DNA of 36,427 bases from a virus. The notes beneath the pieces are model-generated. The model worked only from the letters and a program-made list of their open reading frames with translations, had not been told where the DNA came from and searched no databases. The stretch spans positions 1 through 36,427 of the IMG/VR virus record IMGVR_UViG_3300009159_000011, one strand, 5' to 3'. Below, in pieces: positions 1-8,101 of this stretch (position 1 is its first letter; every line of letters starts with the position of its first letter). The position numbers and the translations under genes were made by a program.

Positions 1-116
1 GGCAAGATTGGTATAATGTGGCTACTACAAAAATAAGAAAAGCAGTTGGGCCGATTGCGGCTGAAAAAACGGCTGCAATATTGTCTAGGAATGTGGCTGG
101 TGCGATTGGTGATTGA
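1..116 (+). CDS. 3' fragment of tail-region gene (duplicate of contig end)
   Basis: Codons begin at base 3 and run to TGA at 114-116, encoding the last 37 residues (QDWYNVATTKIRKAVG... to GAIGD) of the 203-aa protein complete at 35809-36420. It is not an independent or broken gene. It is split only because the circle was opened here. Confidence 0.95.
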   Translation, partial: QDWYNVATTKIRKAVGPIAAEKTAAILSRNVAGAIGD

Positions 117-123
117 GTCCTGA
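1..123. repeat. Terminal direct repeat, left copy
   Basis: The first 123 bases are identical to bases 36305-36427. The copy contains the 3' end of the gene that is complete at 35809-36420 plus the left arm of a terminator hairpin. This is what an assembler leaves when a circular or circularly permuted molecule is closed. It therefore indicates a complete genome of 36,304 bp rather than a biological terminal repeat, although a short true terminal redundancy cannot be excluded from sequence alone. Confidence 0.95.
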
Positions 124-141
124 GTTTCAGGGCTTTTTTTT
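116..141 (+). terminator. Rho-independent terminator after the tail-tip operon
   Basis: The arms AGTCCTGA (116-123) and TCAGGGCT (127-134) form an 8-bp stem with one G-T wobble and a 3-nt loop, followed by a run of eight T (134-141). It directly follows the stop codon of the last tail gene. The GTCC box of the next promoter starts one base after the T-tract. Confidence 0.85.
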
Positions 142-176
142 GTCCTGTTTTGTGATGGTGCAGATATTTATTTTTG
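142..176 (+). promoter_or_regulatory. Putative late promoter P1: GTCC box plus TATTTTTG
   Basis: GTCC at 142-145 is followed, with the final G exactly 34 nt after the first G, by TATTTTTG (169-176), a perfect match to the Bacteroidota -7 consensus TAnnTTTG. The start codon of the 623-aa gene is 21 nt beyond. The same geometry recurs upstream of five other late genes. The -7 element is established for the phylum. The role of GTCC as an activator or sigma contact is inferred. Confidence 0.65.
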
Positions 177-196
177 AGCATAATTAAACTAAGAAA

Positions 197-2068
197 ATGA
201 AAAGATTTTTGATTGGTATATTGATATTGGTTGCGATGGTGGCCAATGGGCAGGTTGGTAAGGTATATCCGACTGATAGTACTGGGAATGTATATGTGCT
301 TTTTGTGAGGACTGATAGTATTGGGGTGGTGTATAAAGCTAAGTTGGGGGCGTTTGTGAGTGATGGTATTTTTGCGAATGATTATAGTGGTTTTGATTTG
401 AAATTGCATGGGTTTTTGAAGTTTGATGGGATTAAGGCAAACTTGAGCGATTTCTGGGCTGTGCAAAATACTGATAATAAAAAAGATAGTGTTGTAGTTT
501 TGCCTGCTACTAGTGGAACGGTGGAAATGTTTAAGCGGGCGGGCTTGTATGGTGGCCAGACTAGGTATTTTATTGAGCCGACGGATTGGGTACATGTAAA
601 TAAAATTCCTGAAAAAATAACTGATATGGCTGGATATGATTTTGCTCCTATAATGGCAAATAATTATGGAAATATTTGGCAGTATGGAGCATGGGAGCAG
701 GAGTATGTGAGTGTGAAGGGTGAGCGGGATATTTGGCGTGATGGGAATGCTACTTATTTTTTAAAGCCTAAAGGGTATTCTACTGATATGAATACGCAGC
801 TGATGGATTTTGATTTGAGATTTCCAGATTTTAAGTTGCCTGGTGGTAAATATGTGATTATGCAGCCTACGCCATTGAGGGATTTTGAAAAATATAATTA
901 CCTGAAGAAGGGAGTTAGTTTTGCGAAAAATTATAATGGTGATAAGGGTTATGTATTTGTGAGTGATGCTTGGTTGACTGACTTGGGTTGTCCTGGTGCT
1001 TATACTTCTACTCAGGCTGATTTTGATGCTTGGTGTGAGCGGGTTGATGGCGATGATTTGCTGAAAAGTTTTGTTGAAAAGGTGTATTTTCCGTGCAAGG
1101 ATTATGGATATGTGATGCTAAACTGGGAGCATGTAGGGACAAAATGGCATGTGAGAAAAGATAAGATTTTGCGATGCCTGGAGTGGTGGGCTACGCATGA
1201 GCATAAGGCTAAGATGGCTTTGTGGACTGTGAGCGGAATTGGAATGGGTAGGCCTATTTTTCAGGGTAGTGGTTTGGATTTTACGGACGCATTAAATTTT
1301 AATGGGAGCTTGGCTGAGTTTCAGGCTAAATATGGTATGTGGGTGAGTATTGATTTTGATTATGCTAGGTTTGTTGATTTTGGGCATATTGGTGGGTATC
1401 AGAATTATCCTGTTGAAGATGGGGTGATTCATCACTATTTGTTTGAATTGTTGCTTCATAGAAAATATAATAAGGAAAAGAAGATTTTGGCTACTGTTTG
1501 GTTTGATGTTGAGTTGATTAACAATTTTGATCTTGGGCGGGTACGGGTTGATTATAATGGTGGTAGTTATTTGGCACAGGTGAAACCGAAGGTTAGTCCG
1601 AGTGTGGCATTTAATTGGGGGGCTTGGACTGTGGCCGTGGGTGATGGGTTTGATTGTTGGAGTGATCCAAATTATTGGGATGATAAAAAAGAGTTTTGGG
1701 GATGGGGTGCTACGGATTTGAACGGTAATGATTTGCCAATTAAGCAAGGGGAACATTTGAGTAAATATCCATCTCAGCCAATGAAGAACATAGATTGGAT
1801 GATGAGCGGGGCTTGGGCTGTGAGCGAAAATTTGGATATTGTTGAGTGGAAAAGTGATTGGAATTTTGTGAAATTACCAACTAAAAGTTTTGCAGATAAA
1901 AAAGTTTTGATTGCTTATAAAGTGAAAAATAATGTGGCTTTGGTGCTTGCCTTGGATGGATTTGGGAAGATTGATGGTGAAACTGTGCATAGTTTTGAAA
2001 TAGGTGGTAAAAGCTATAATGTAAAAACTAAGGGTAGGTTTACGAGTGTGGTTAGGTTGAAATTATAA
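197..2068 (+). CDS. Large exported protein of unknown function, late region
   Basis: This 623-aa protein starts with a classical Sec signal peptide (residues 1-19, MKRFLIGILILVAMVANGQ, cleavage likely after NG or GQ). The remainder is rich in Trp, Tyr and Asp, without coiled coils or an obvious fibre repeat. Segments around residues 295-360 (YGYVMLNWEH..., then a long Trp-rich stretch) are compatible with a TIM-barrel glycosidase-like fold, but I see no signature that fixes a family. It is the first gene behind late promoter P1 and lies just after the tail-tip genes on the circle, so it could be a tail-associated receptor-binding or polysaccharide-processing protein, or a protein exported during infection. 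Its N-terminus resembles that of the fibre-like protein at 28615 (MKRFL...GQ). The function remains open. Confidence 0.8.
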   Translation: MKRFLIGILILVAMVANGQVGKVYPTDSTGNVYVLFVRTDSIGVVYKAKLGAFVSDGIFANDYSGFDLKLHGFLKFDGIKANLSDFWAVQNTDNKKDSVVVLPATSGTVEMFKRAGLYGGQTRYFIEPTDWVHVNKIPEKITDMAGYDFAPIMANNYGNIWQYGAWEQEYVSVKGERDIWRDGNATYFLKPKGYSTDMNTQLMDFDLRFPDFKLPGGKYVIMQPTPLRDFEKYNYLKKGVSFAKNYNGDKGYVFVSDAWLTDLGCPGAYTSTQADFDAWCERVDGDDLLKSFVEKVYFPCKDYGYVMLNWEHVGTKWHVRKDKILRCLEWWATHEHKAKMALWTVSGIGMGRPIFQGSGLDFTDALNFNGSLAEFQAKYGMWVSIDFDYARFVDFGHIGGYQNYPVEDGVIHHYLFELLLHRKYNKEKKILATVWFDVELINNFDLGRVRVDYNGGSYLAQVKPKVSPSVAFNWGAWTVAVGDGFDCWSDPNYWDDKKEFWGWGATDLNGNDLPIKQGEHLSKYPSQPMKNIDWMMSGAWAVSENLDIVEWKSDWNFVKLPTKSFADKKVLIAYKVKNNVALVLALDGFGKIDGETVHSFEIGGKSYNVKTKGRFTSVVRLKL

Positions 2069-2105
2069 AGGTATTTGTTTATGTGTTTTGATAAAAAACT
2101 AAAAT

Positions 2106-3314
2106 ATGAGCAAAGTATTTGCTATGTATCGGGAAAAGGTTATTGAGATTTTATTGAAAAATAAATATCTTAATGATACTCAGGTAGCTAAAAGGGTGAT
2201 TGATCAGGTGAGCGATTTGGGTGAAGAACATAGCCATTTTGTGACTTTACGAAAGCAAATTGGAAGAAATAGAAAGGCGATTTTGGATGAGCATGAGGGT
2301 GTTTATACTGCTTCTGAAAATATTGATGTGCCAAATAGTTCGATGAAGCATCTTTGGTTTAAGACTAAAGAAATTTCGGCATTTGTGAAGAATCCTAATT
2401 ATGTAGATATAGAGGAGCAGGCAATTAAGGATATTGATTTTAAGGCGTTTTATGTGGATGAATTTAAGCCTGTAATTGTTGAAAAGAAAAAAAAGAAAGT
2501 TGGTTTTTTTGATAGGCTGGTATATACGGATGCTCATGTGGGTATGAATGTGAATCCTGAAGGCAATTCTTTGTATGGTGGTAAGTGGGATGCTGAAGAG
2601 CTGTTTGAAAGATTGAAAATTATTATCAATCATGTGGTGAAGCATCAGAAGTCAAATGTTTTATACATTGATGATCTGGGTGATTTTATGGACGGCTGGG
2701 ATGGACAGACTGCTAGGAAAGGGCATGATTTGCCGCAGAATATGACGAATCAGGAAGCGTTTGATTGTGGGATAAGGTTTAAGATTCAGATGGTGGATGA
2801 GCTGATGAAGTATTATGATAAAATTTATGTACATAATATTTGTGTGGATAATCATTCGGCGGCGTTTGGCTATGTGGTAAATAGTGCGTTTAAGGAGATT
2901 GCAGAGATGAAATATCCTAATAATGTGGTTGTGGAAAATCAAAGAAAGTTTATTGGGCATTATTCGGTGGGGAAGTATACGTTTATACTGACGCATGGCA
3001 AAGATGATAAAAATTTAAAATTTGGTTTTAAGCCAAAGTTGGATGATGTGCATGAGAAGAAAATAAATGAGTATATAGATGTAAATTATTTGTTTAAGCA
3101 TGGAATTGTTATTGAATTTTCTAAGGGGGATAGTCATCAATATTTATTTGACAGCACCCCAAGTAAATTTAACTATTTTAACTATCCTGCTTTGAGTCCG
3201 AGCAGTGACTGGGTGCAAACTAATTTTTCACGAGGGAAATCTGGGTTTGTGTTTTTTAATTATAGCGAACAGGAAAAAGAAACTAAGGAATTTTTATTTG
3301 ATTGGAAAAAATGA
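2106..3314 (+). CDS. Calcineurin-like metallophosphoesterase with N-terminal HTH-like region
   Basis: This 402-aa protein carries the ordered metal-site motifs of the calcineurin-like phosphoesterase superfamily: DAH (D142, H144), GD (G192-D193), DNH (D248-N249-H250, in place of GNH), THG (H297) and GDSH (H344, in place of GHxH). The first ~60 residues (helical, NDTQVAKRVIDQV) look like a small HTH or replication-protein-like domain, followed by a lysine-rich linker at about 127-131. Family members are two-metal nucleases or phosphatases, so nuclease action on DNA is likely but not shown. It lies 37 nt after the exported protein and overlaps the next gene by 13 nt, so it is expressed late rather than with the replication genes. 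Confidence 0.75.
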   Translation: MSKVFAMYREKVIEILLKNKYLNDTQVAKRVIDQVSDLGEEHSHFVTLRKQIGRNRKAILDEHEGVYTASENIDVPNSSMKHLWFKTKEISAFVKNPNYVDIEEQAIKDIDFKAFYVDEFKPVIVEKKKKKVGFFDRLVYTDAHVGMNVNPEGNSLYGGKWDAEELFERLKIIINHVVKHQKSNVLYIDDLGDFMDGWDGQTARKGHDLPQNMTNQEAFDCGIRFKIQMVDELMKYYDKIYVHNICVDNHSAAFGYVVNSAFKEIAEMKYPNNVVVENQRKFIGHYSVGKYTFILTHGKDDKNLKFGFKPKLDDVHEKKINEYIDVNYLFKHGIVIEFSKGDSHQYLFDSTPSKFNYFNYPALSPSSDWVQTNFSRGKSGFVFFNYSEQEKETKEFLFDWKK

Positions 3315-3670
3315 CTAATGAGATTTTGATTATACACTTTATTTGTCAATTTATGCTGAACTATATGGATGAGCATAATGTGAAAAATTCTTGGATTTTT
3401 AAGCAGCGAACTAAACAGGCTGTAAAAACTTTTTATGAATGCTTGGAGCTTCAAATGGATGTGTATTTGCGGGGTGATGAAAAAAGGCAGTTGGGGGAGT
3501 TTAATAGTGAGATTTTACATAATACTAATCAGGGTGTGCTTGCGATTGGTGAATATTTTAATTTGATGTTTGCTTTGCCGCATTTGAGCAGTGAAAAATT
3601 GGAAGAGTTTCAGATTGAGTTTAATGATTTGCTGGATAAGTATGAGTTGAATAAGAAGGTGATAGAGTAG
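3302..3670 (+). CDS. Hypothetical helical protein
   Basis: A 122-aa, mostly helical, acidic protein with no recognisable family. Its start overlaps the 3' end of the metallophosphoesterase gene by 13 nt, which suggests translational coupling and a shared role. It has no signal peptide or membrane segment. It is the last gene before a strong terminator at 3692-3736 and so ends the late transcription unit that begins at P1. Confidence 0.7.
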   Translation: MEKMTNEILIIHFICQFMLNYMDEHNVKNSWIFKQRTKQAVKTFYECLELQMDVYLRGDEKRQLGEFNSEILHNTNQGVLAIGEYFNLMFALPHLSSEKLEEFQIEFNDLLDKYELNKKVIE

Positions 3671-3691
3671 GTATATATTCTTATAGATGAA

Positions 3692-3736
3692 AAGCTTGAG
3701 TTGTTCGGGATTTTCGAATGACTCAGGCTTTTTTTT
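3692..3736 (+). terminator. Strong rho-independent terminator
   Basis: A 16-bp stem (3692-3707 with 3715-3730, pairing throughout with three G-T wobbles), a 7-nt loop and a T-tract at 3729-3736. It separates the late unit upstream from the A-rich cassette downstream. Confidence 0.9.
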
Positions 3737-3767
3737 GTTGAAAAATATTTACACTATTATATAAATA

Positions 3768-3813
3768 TATTTGTCAAAACTCTTTGACAAATAAGATATT
3801 GTTCGTAAATTTG
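3768..3813 (+). promoter_or_regulatory. Host-type promoter overlapped by a perfect inverted-repeat operator
   Basis: TATTTGTCAAA (3768-3778) and TTTGACAAATA (3783-3793) form a perfect 11-bp inverted repeat with a 4-nt spacer. The right arm contains a -33 TTG (3784-3786), and 19 nt further on is TAAATTTG (3806-3813), a perfect TAnnTTTG -7 element. This is a consensus Bacteroidota sigma promoter whose -33 box lies inside an operator. The TTTGTCA half-site resembles the TTGTCAT arm sites near the integrase, but the arrangement is different. The binding protein is unknown; the HTH protein at 4253 is one candidate. Confidence 0.75.
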
Positions 3814-3891
3814 TTCATCAAAGAAGGAGAAACCCGAAAATCCTTTAAAAATAAAAAAGTAGGGGCAACAATTTCTAAATAAATAAACAAA

Positions 3892-4179
3892 ATGGAAACG
3901 TTATTTAATGACAACTCAAAAGCAAATTCTCAAATTCGTAAAGAAAACATTTCATTTTTGATTAGTAAAGGGTTTTGTTTTGCTGGTACTGAATCAAGAA
4001 GTGGTAAATTAGAGCTTTTTGAAAAGAAAACAAAAGTAACTCTATCGTTTGGAGAAAGATGTAATATTGCAGGGAAACCAGGGCATGGAAACAAATATTT
4101 TACACTTTCAAAAGACTTCAAATCTAAAATTGAAGCAATTGAGTTTTTTAATTCAATTAAGGATTCTTTAAGTAAATAG
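3892..4179 (+). CDS. Moron-like 95-aa protein of unknown function
   Basis: A small basic soluble protein (residues 36-80 contain KLELFEKKTKVTLSF and a Gly/His-rich GKPGHGNKYF loop) without a recognised domain. It follows a host-type promoter and operator by about 78 nt, through an A-rich leader ending in ATAAATAAACAAA, and is set off by terminators at 3692 and 4644. Codon use is A-rich and balanced, unlike the T/G-rich late genes on both sides, which suggests separate acquisition. A gene with its own host promoter inside a phage late region is typically expressed in the lysogen, for example for superinfection immunity or as half of a toxin-antitoxin pair. That role is inference only. Confidence 0.75.
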   Translation: METLFNDNSKANSQIRKENISFLISKGFCFAGTESRSGKLELFEKKTKVTLSFGERCNIAGKPGHGNKYFTLSKDFKSKIEAIEFFNSIKDSLSK

Positions 4180-4191
4180 CTAAAAGCAACA

Positions 4192-4229
4192 CGACCCACG
4201 ATGTCAGTCCTAAACTGCTTTGTGGGTCG
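4192..4229 (+). other. Hairpin between the two moron genes
   Basis: CGACCCAC (4192-4199) pairs perfectly with GTGGGTCG (4222-4229), and CAGT/ACTG (4205-4208/4214-4217) forms an inner stem. There is no T-tract, so this is more likely an attenuator, a processing site or an mRNA-stability element between the 95-aa gene and the HTH gene than a full terminator. Confidence 0.55.
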
Positions 4230-4252
4230 CTCTAAATAAATAGACTACAAAT

Positions 4253-4609
4253 ATGGACAGACATTCGCAGTTATCAAAAGAAGTTTGCGACTTTTTAAAA
4301 ACGCACGATTTAATATCTTTTCACGGTTTAGAGAAGAAATTGAATTTACCTCAAAGTACGATTGGCCAGGCATTAAATGGCAGTCGTGATATTCCTCAAA
4401 AACATTTGTTTGAGATTATTAGGGAGTTAATTCAATACGGCCTTAAAATTGATGGTTTTGATTGGGTATTGGATGATGAGCTGCACGTGCCAAATATTTA
4501 CGGCAGACGATTCATCGAGCTTGTCGATACTATTGAAGAAGGCAATAGTATTGTTTATCTTGTAAAAGAAGATAGAACTTTGGCGAGTGATATAATTGAT
4601 TTATTATAA
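4253..4609 (+). CDS. HTH DNA-binding protein of the moron cassette
   Basis: This 118-aa protein has a helix-turn-helix of the kind common in Bacteroidota prophages at residues 14-57 (GLEKKLNLPQSTIGQALNGS: the Leu-Pro-Gln-Ser-Thr turn followed by a recognition helix with Asn-Gly-Ser). A short acidic C-terminal half follows (VYLVKEDRTLASDIIDLL). It lies downstream of the 95-aa gene, separated by a hairpin, and is followed by a terminator and the tape-measure promoter. It may be the repressor of the inverted-repeat promoter at 3768, making the cassette self-regulated. This is an inference from position only. Confidence 0.7.
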   Translation: MDRHSQLSKEVCDFLKTHDLISFHGLEKKLNLPQSTIGQALNGSRDIPQKHLFEIIRELIQYGLKIDGFDWVLDDELHVPNIYGRRFIELVDTIEEGNSIVYLVKEDRTLASDIIDLL

Positions 4610-4643
4610 ATTTAATTTTTTAGTATTTAGCTTTTTTTGTTGG

Positions 4644-4671
4644 GCCTCATTCTGTAAAGGGTGGGGCTTTT
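4644..4671 (+). terminator. Terminator ending the moron cassette
   Basis: A 9-bp stem of GCCTCATTC (4644-4652) with GGGTGGGGC (4659-4667), including three wobbles, a TGTAAA loop and a short T-run. The next promoter's GTCC box begins at 4672, immediately after the T-run. Confidence 0.75.
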
Positions 4672-4706
4672 GTCCTATATGGGGGTTTTGGTTTTGCTGA
4701 GATTTG
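4672..4706 (+). promoter_or_regulatory. Putative late promoter P2 for the tape measure gene
   Basis: GTCC at 4672-4675, and GAGATTTG (4699-4706) ending exactly 34 nt after the first G, as at the other late sites. The -7 element matches TTTG fully but has GA in place of TA. The tape measure start is 22 nt further on. Confidence 0.55.
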
Positions 4707-4727
4707 GGAAATTAATCTTAGGAAATA

Positions 4728-7700
4728 ATGCAATTAACGGAAGAAGCAAGAATAAAACTTGTGATCGATGGGCAGGAGGCAGCGAATTATGTTGGGCAAT
4801 TGTCTGGTAAAATCGATGATTTGAAAAGTAAACAGGGGGAGCTTGGGAAGCGTACGAAGGAAAATGCAAGTGAGTATGATGCTTTGAAAAAGGAGATCAA
4901 TGGCTTGCAGAAGGAGTATGATGATTTGACGGGTAAGATGAATGTCAATGAGATGACTGTGAAACAGTTGGAGAAGTACCAGAGGGAATTGTTGAAGGCT
5001 ACGAAGGATTTGGTACCTGGTACTGAGGAGTATATTGCTTCGGCTGCAAGATTGAAGGAGGTGAACGGTAGATTGACGGAATTGAGAACAGATTTTGTTG
5101 CAGTGAAGGATACTGTTGGGGATAGTAAGAGTGTGTGGGAAAGTTTGAGGGGTAATATAATGGCGGCGTTTACGGTGGCGGCTGTGATAGAGTTTGGTAA
5201 GCAGGTGTTTAATGCGGGAATGGCTGTTTTTGAACTTACTGGCAAGTTTGAAAAGTATGAAACGGTATTGAAAAATACTTTGGGTAGTCAGACTCAGGCG
5301 AAGGCTGCCATGGAAATGATTAAGGATATTGCTGCCACTACTCCTATTAGTGTGGATGAAATGACTGAATCTTTTATAAAGATGGTGAATAGGGGGCTTA
5401 CTCCTTCAAAAATTGAGATTAAAAACTTGGCTGATTTGGCGGCTTCGCAAGGCAAGAGTTTTGATCAGTTGACGGAGGCGGTTTTGGATGCGATGATGGG
5501 AGAAGGTGAAAGATTGAAAGAGTTTGGCGTGAAAATGAAAAAGAATGGCGATGATGTGAGCTTGAGTTTTAAGGGGCAAACTGTTGAAGTTCAAAATAAT
5601 GAGGAAGCTATTTATAAGGCTATTGTGGCAATGGGTGGATATAATGGAGTGGCGGGTACTACTTCAGAAATCAATAAAACGCTTGAGGGTAGATCGAGTA
5701 ATTTGGGTGATGCGTTTGATAGTATTCAGTTAAAAATAGGTGAAAAGCTTATGCCTGTTTTTGTTGGTATTTTAGAACTATTTGCTAAAGGTGTTGATTG
5801 GTTGGGAAAATTGATTGATGCAAGTGGGCCTGTTGGTTCTGGATTTATGATTATTTGGGATGCTTTGGGGATGGTTTTTGAAATGGGTAAATCATTCTTT
5901 TTGTGGTTGTTGCCTGATTCTGTTGAAAATATGCTTACGTTACAAAATGTGATGCGTGTGTTTGGTACTGTATTGGGTGCTGTTGGAACTGCAATAAAAT
6001 TGGTTTTTTCTTCAGTTCAGTTGCTGATTGATGGTTTTTTGGTTTTGAAAGATGCGGGTAGTATTGCTGTAAATGTACTTAAAGGTGATTTCGCTGCTGC
6101 GGCAAAATCTTCTGAAGCTTTGGGTAATAGTTGGGAAACTTTGAAAGGTAATGCTAGTAAGAATTTTGGTGGCATAACTGAAAGCTTTAAAAATATATGG
6201 GCTGAAACTAAAGCGGCTACAAAAGAGGCTACTAGTGAAATTGATGTGTATGGCAATAAGAAAAAAGTTGTAAATAAAGAGCTAACTGATGATGAATTAA
6301 AAGAAATTGAAAAACGTAAAAATGCAGAAACTAAAGCCGCAGAAGCTAAAAAGACTGCTAATGAAAAGGCTTTGAACGAGATTGCTATTTTGCGAGGCAA
6401 GGCTACTAATGATGAAGTGGCACAGGCTCAGGCAAAGTATAATGCAGAAAAAAATAGAATTGAAAAGTTAAAAATTGACGAAAGAATAAAAGCTACATAT
6501 TTACAGGTTTTGCATGAAAAACTAGTTAGTGATTTATCTATTCTTGATGATAAATATACTAGATTGAAACTGAATAGTTTGGATCAAATTAGTGCAAAAG
6601 AGTTTACGACAGTTGATGCTTCGGCAAAAATGAACGAAAGCCTTTTTAATAGGGTAGTAAATTGGGAAGGAGAAAAAGAGAGAGCAAATACAAGAAGGCA
6701 ATTTCAGGAGCTTGCGGAAGAGCAAAAAAAGATGCAGGCGATTGAAATGCTGATGCAAGGCGATTTAGTTGGGTATGCAAATGCAATGGGTAAAAAGCTT
6801 AGTGAAACTACTAAATTTAAGTTGGCGGCGGTACAGACTTATGTAGAGTTTTTTCAGAAAGTTGCTACGTTTGTGAGTGATAATGTTGGTAAATTTGCGG
6901 ATGCGGCTAATGCTATTATTGATATTGTGAAGATGCGAGGGCAGACTGAATTGAATATTATTGAGAAAGGAAAGCAAGAAGAGACTAAGGCTGTTAGATC
7001 TGAATTGAAAAAACAGGAGGATGCGATTGTTGATTTGGATACGGCAATTGCTAAACTTGAAAAAGAGAAGTATTTTGAAAAAGATGAAAAAAGAAAGGCG
7101 GATTTGCAGAAGCAGATTGATAATTTGACTAAAGAAAGAGAGGCAATTGTTATTCAAAAAAATGCTACTGGTGCGGAATTATCAAAAATTGAAAAAGATT
7201 ATGATAATAAAACTAGAGATCTGAAGATTGCTGCTTGGGAAAGAGAAAAGAAGTTAAACATTGCTACGGCAATTATTAACGGTATTGTTGGTTTTGTAAA
7301 AGCTTTAGGTTCTTCTTTTCCTCCAGTTAACTTTGCGATGGCTGCCTTGGTGGGTGTGGCTACTGCTGCACAGGTTGCAAAAATACGAAGTGAGCCTATG
7401 CCGCAGTTTGCTGATGGTACGTTTCAGCCTATGTCAGATAGTGGATATTTTCAAAATTCTGGAGTATTGGGGGGGCTTAGGCATAATACTCCTGAGGGGG
7501 GAAATTGGGTGATTAATCCGAGAAATGGCAAACTACTTGCAAAGGTTGAAGAAGGGGAGTTTTTGGGTGTGTTTAGTCGGCAAATGACTAAGCGACATGG
7601 TAATTTGCTTAGACAACTTGCAAATAGTAGTATCAATAAAACAGGTAAGCCTATTTATGCTGAAGATGGATATTTGGGAACAGTTGACGGTGAAGGTGTA

Positions 7701-7955
7701 CCTGCAAATGCTCAGGCTGCAAGTGATAATGCGGTGCAAGCAGGAGAAGATTTAAAAAATATTAATGCAAATACGGCAGAAACTGTAAAGGCTGTGATGG
7801 ATGCTACTGGGGTGCTGGATAGACTTGGTGGAATATTATCGGACATTGCAGAAAGTAGTAGAAGGAATGCTGATAAGCCTCCAGTTAGTATAAGGCAGGT
7901 GATCAATGAAAGTAATAATTTGAATGAGGTGGTGAGTGCTAGTACTTTTGGATAA
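4728..7955 (+). CDS. Tail tape measure protein
   Basis: A protein of 1075 aa, the longest in the genome. The N-terminal ~135 residues are charged coiled coil. Residues ~200-275 carry a TP901-type tape-measure core (TTPISVDEMTESFIKMVNRG, then AASQGKSFDQLTEAVLDAMMGEGERLKEFG). Hydrophobic segments follow around 370-470, long heptad-rich coiled coils cover about 530-630 and 735-850, and an Ala/Val-rich hydrophobic stretch lies near 855-890. The protein sets tail length; at roughly 0.15 nm per residue it implies a tail near 160 nm, fitting a siphovirus. It has its own promoter (P2) and terminator and sits beside the lysogeny block, away from the other tail genes. Confidence 0.92.
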   Translation: MQLTEEARIKLVIDGQEAANYVGQLSGKIDDLKSKQGELGKRTKENASEYDALKKEINGLQKEYDDLTGKMNVNEMTVKQLEKYQRELLKATKDLVPGTEEYIASAARLKEVNGRLTELRTDFVAVKDTVGDSKSVWESLRGNIMAAFTVAAVIEFGKQVFNAGMAVFELTGKFEKYETVLKNTLGSQTQAKAAMEMIKDIAATTPISVDEMTESFIKMVNRGLTPSKIEIKNLADLAASQGKSFDQLTEAVLDAMMGEGERLKEFGVKMKKNGDDVSLSFKGQTVEVQNNEEAIYKAIVAMGGYNGVAGTTSEINKTLEGRSSNLGDAFDSIQLKIGEKLMPVFVGILELFAKGVDWLGKLIDASGPVGSGFMIIWDALGMVFEMGKSFFLWLLPDSVENMLTLQNVMRVFGTVLGAVGTAIKLVFSSVQLLIDGFLVLKDAGSIAVNVLKGDFAAAAKSSEALGNSWETLKGNASKNFGGITESFKNIWAETKAATKEATSEIDVYGNKKKVVNKELTDDELKEIEKRKNAETKAAEAKKTANEKALNEIAILRGKATNDEVAQAQAKYNAEKNRIEKLKIDERIKATYLQVLHEKLVSDLSILDDKYTRLKLNSLDQISAKEFTTVDASAKMNESLFNRVVNWEGEKERANTRRQFQELAEEQKKMQAIEMLMQGDLVGYANAMGKKLSETTKFKLAAVQTYVEFFQKVATFVSDNVGKFADAANAIIDIVKMRGQTELNIIEKGKQEETKAVRSELKKQEDAIVDLDTAIAKLEKEKYFEKDEKRKADLQKQIDNLTKEREAIVIQKNATGAELSKIEKDYDNKTRDLKIAAWEREKKLNIATAIINGIVGFVKALGSSFPPVNFAMAALVGVATAAQVAKIRSEPMPQFADGTFQPMSDSGYFQNSGVLGGLRHNTPEGGNWVINPRNGKLLAKVEEGEFLGVFSRQMTKRHGNLLRQLANSSINKTGKPIYAEDGYLGTVDGEGVPANAQAASDNAVQAGEDLKNINANTAETVKAVMDATGVLDRLGGILSDIAESSRRNADKPPVSIRQVINESNNLNEVVSASTFG

Positions 7956-7964
7956 TTAATAGAG

Positions 7965-7995
7965 AGGCTGATATAAATTATATCAGCCTTTTTTT
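7965..7995 (+). terminator. Terminator between the tape measure and the convergent integrase operon
   Basis: A perfect 12-bp stem of AGGCTGATATAA (7965-7976) with TTATATCAGCCT (7978-7989) around one central A, followed by seven T. Only the plus orientation has a T-tract, so it mainly terminates the tape measure transcript. The stop codon of the 38-aa minus-strand ORF lies within its right arm. Confidence 0.9.
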
Positions 7996-8099
7996 ATGAC
8001 AAAGTTTGCAATTATAATTGCAATGATTGAAATACGAAATAACCATTTAATCCATTCGGGCATGTTTTCAAAGATGTCATTTGCTTTTTTGTATCTCAT
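7983..8099 (-). CDS. 38-aa single-pass membrane peptide downstream of integrase
   Basis: A short ORF on the minus strand starting 2 nt after the integrase stop codon (TAAATATG). It encodes a charged head (MRYKKANDIFENMPEWIKWL), a hydrophobic segment (RISIIAIIIANFVI, about residues 22-35) and a KKG tail. The tight junction and the clear transmembrane pattern suggest a real gene co-transcribed with integrase. Its stop lies inside the terminator stem. It would be made in the lysogen or on integration. The function is unknown; small membrane peptides in this position may modify the host envelope. Confidence 0.5.
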   Translation of the reverse strand: MRYKKANDIFENMPEWIKWLFRISIIAIIIANFVIKKG

Positions 8100-8101
8100 A
8101 T

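Noticed and set aside
1292-1756. Long minus-strand open frame inside the 623-aa gene
   Set aside because: Its product is a low-complexity Ile/Pro/His/Asn-rich string, the usual antisense reading of C-poor coding DNA. Similar minus frames at 24679-25614, 30714-31499 and 35192-35734 were rejected for the same reason.
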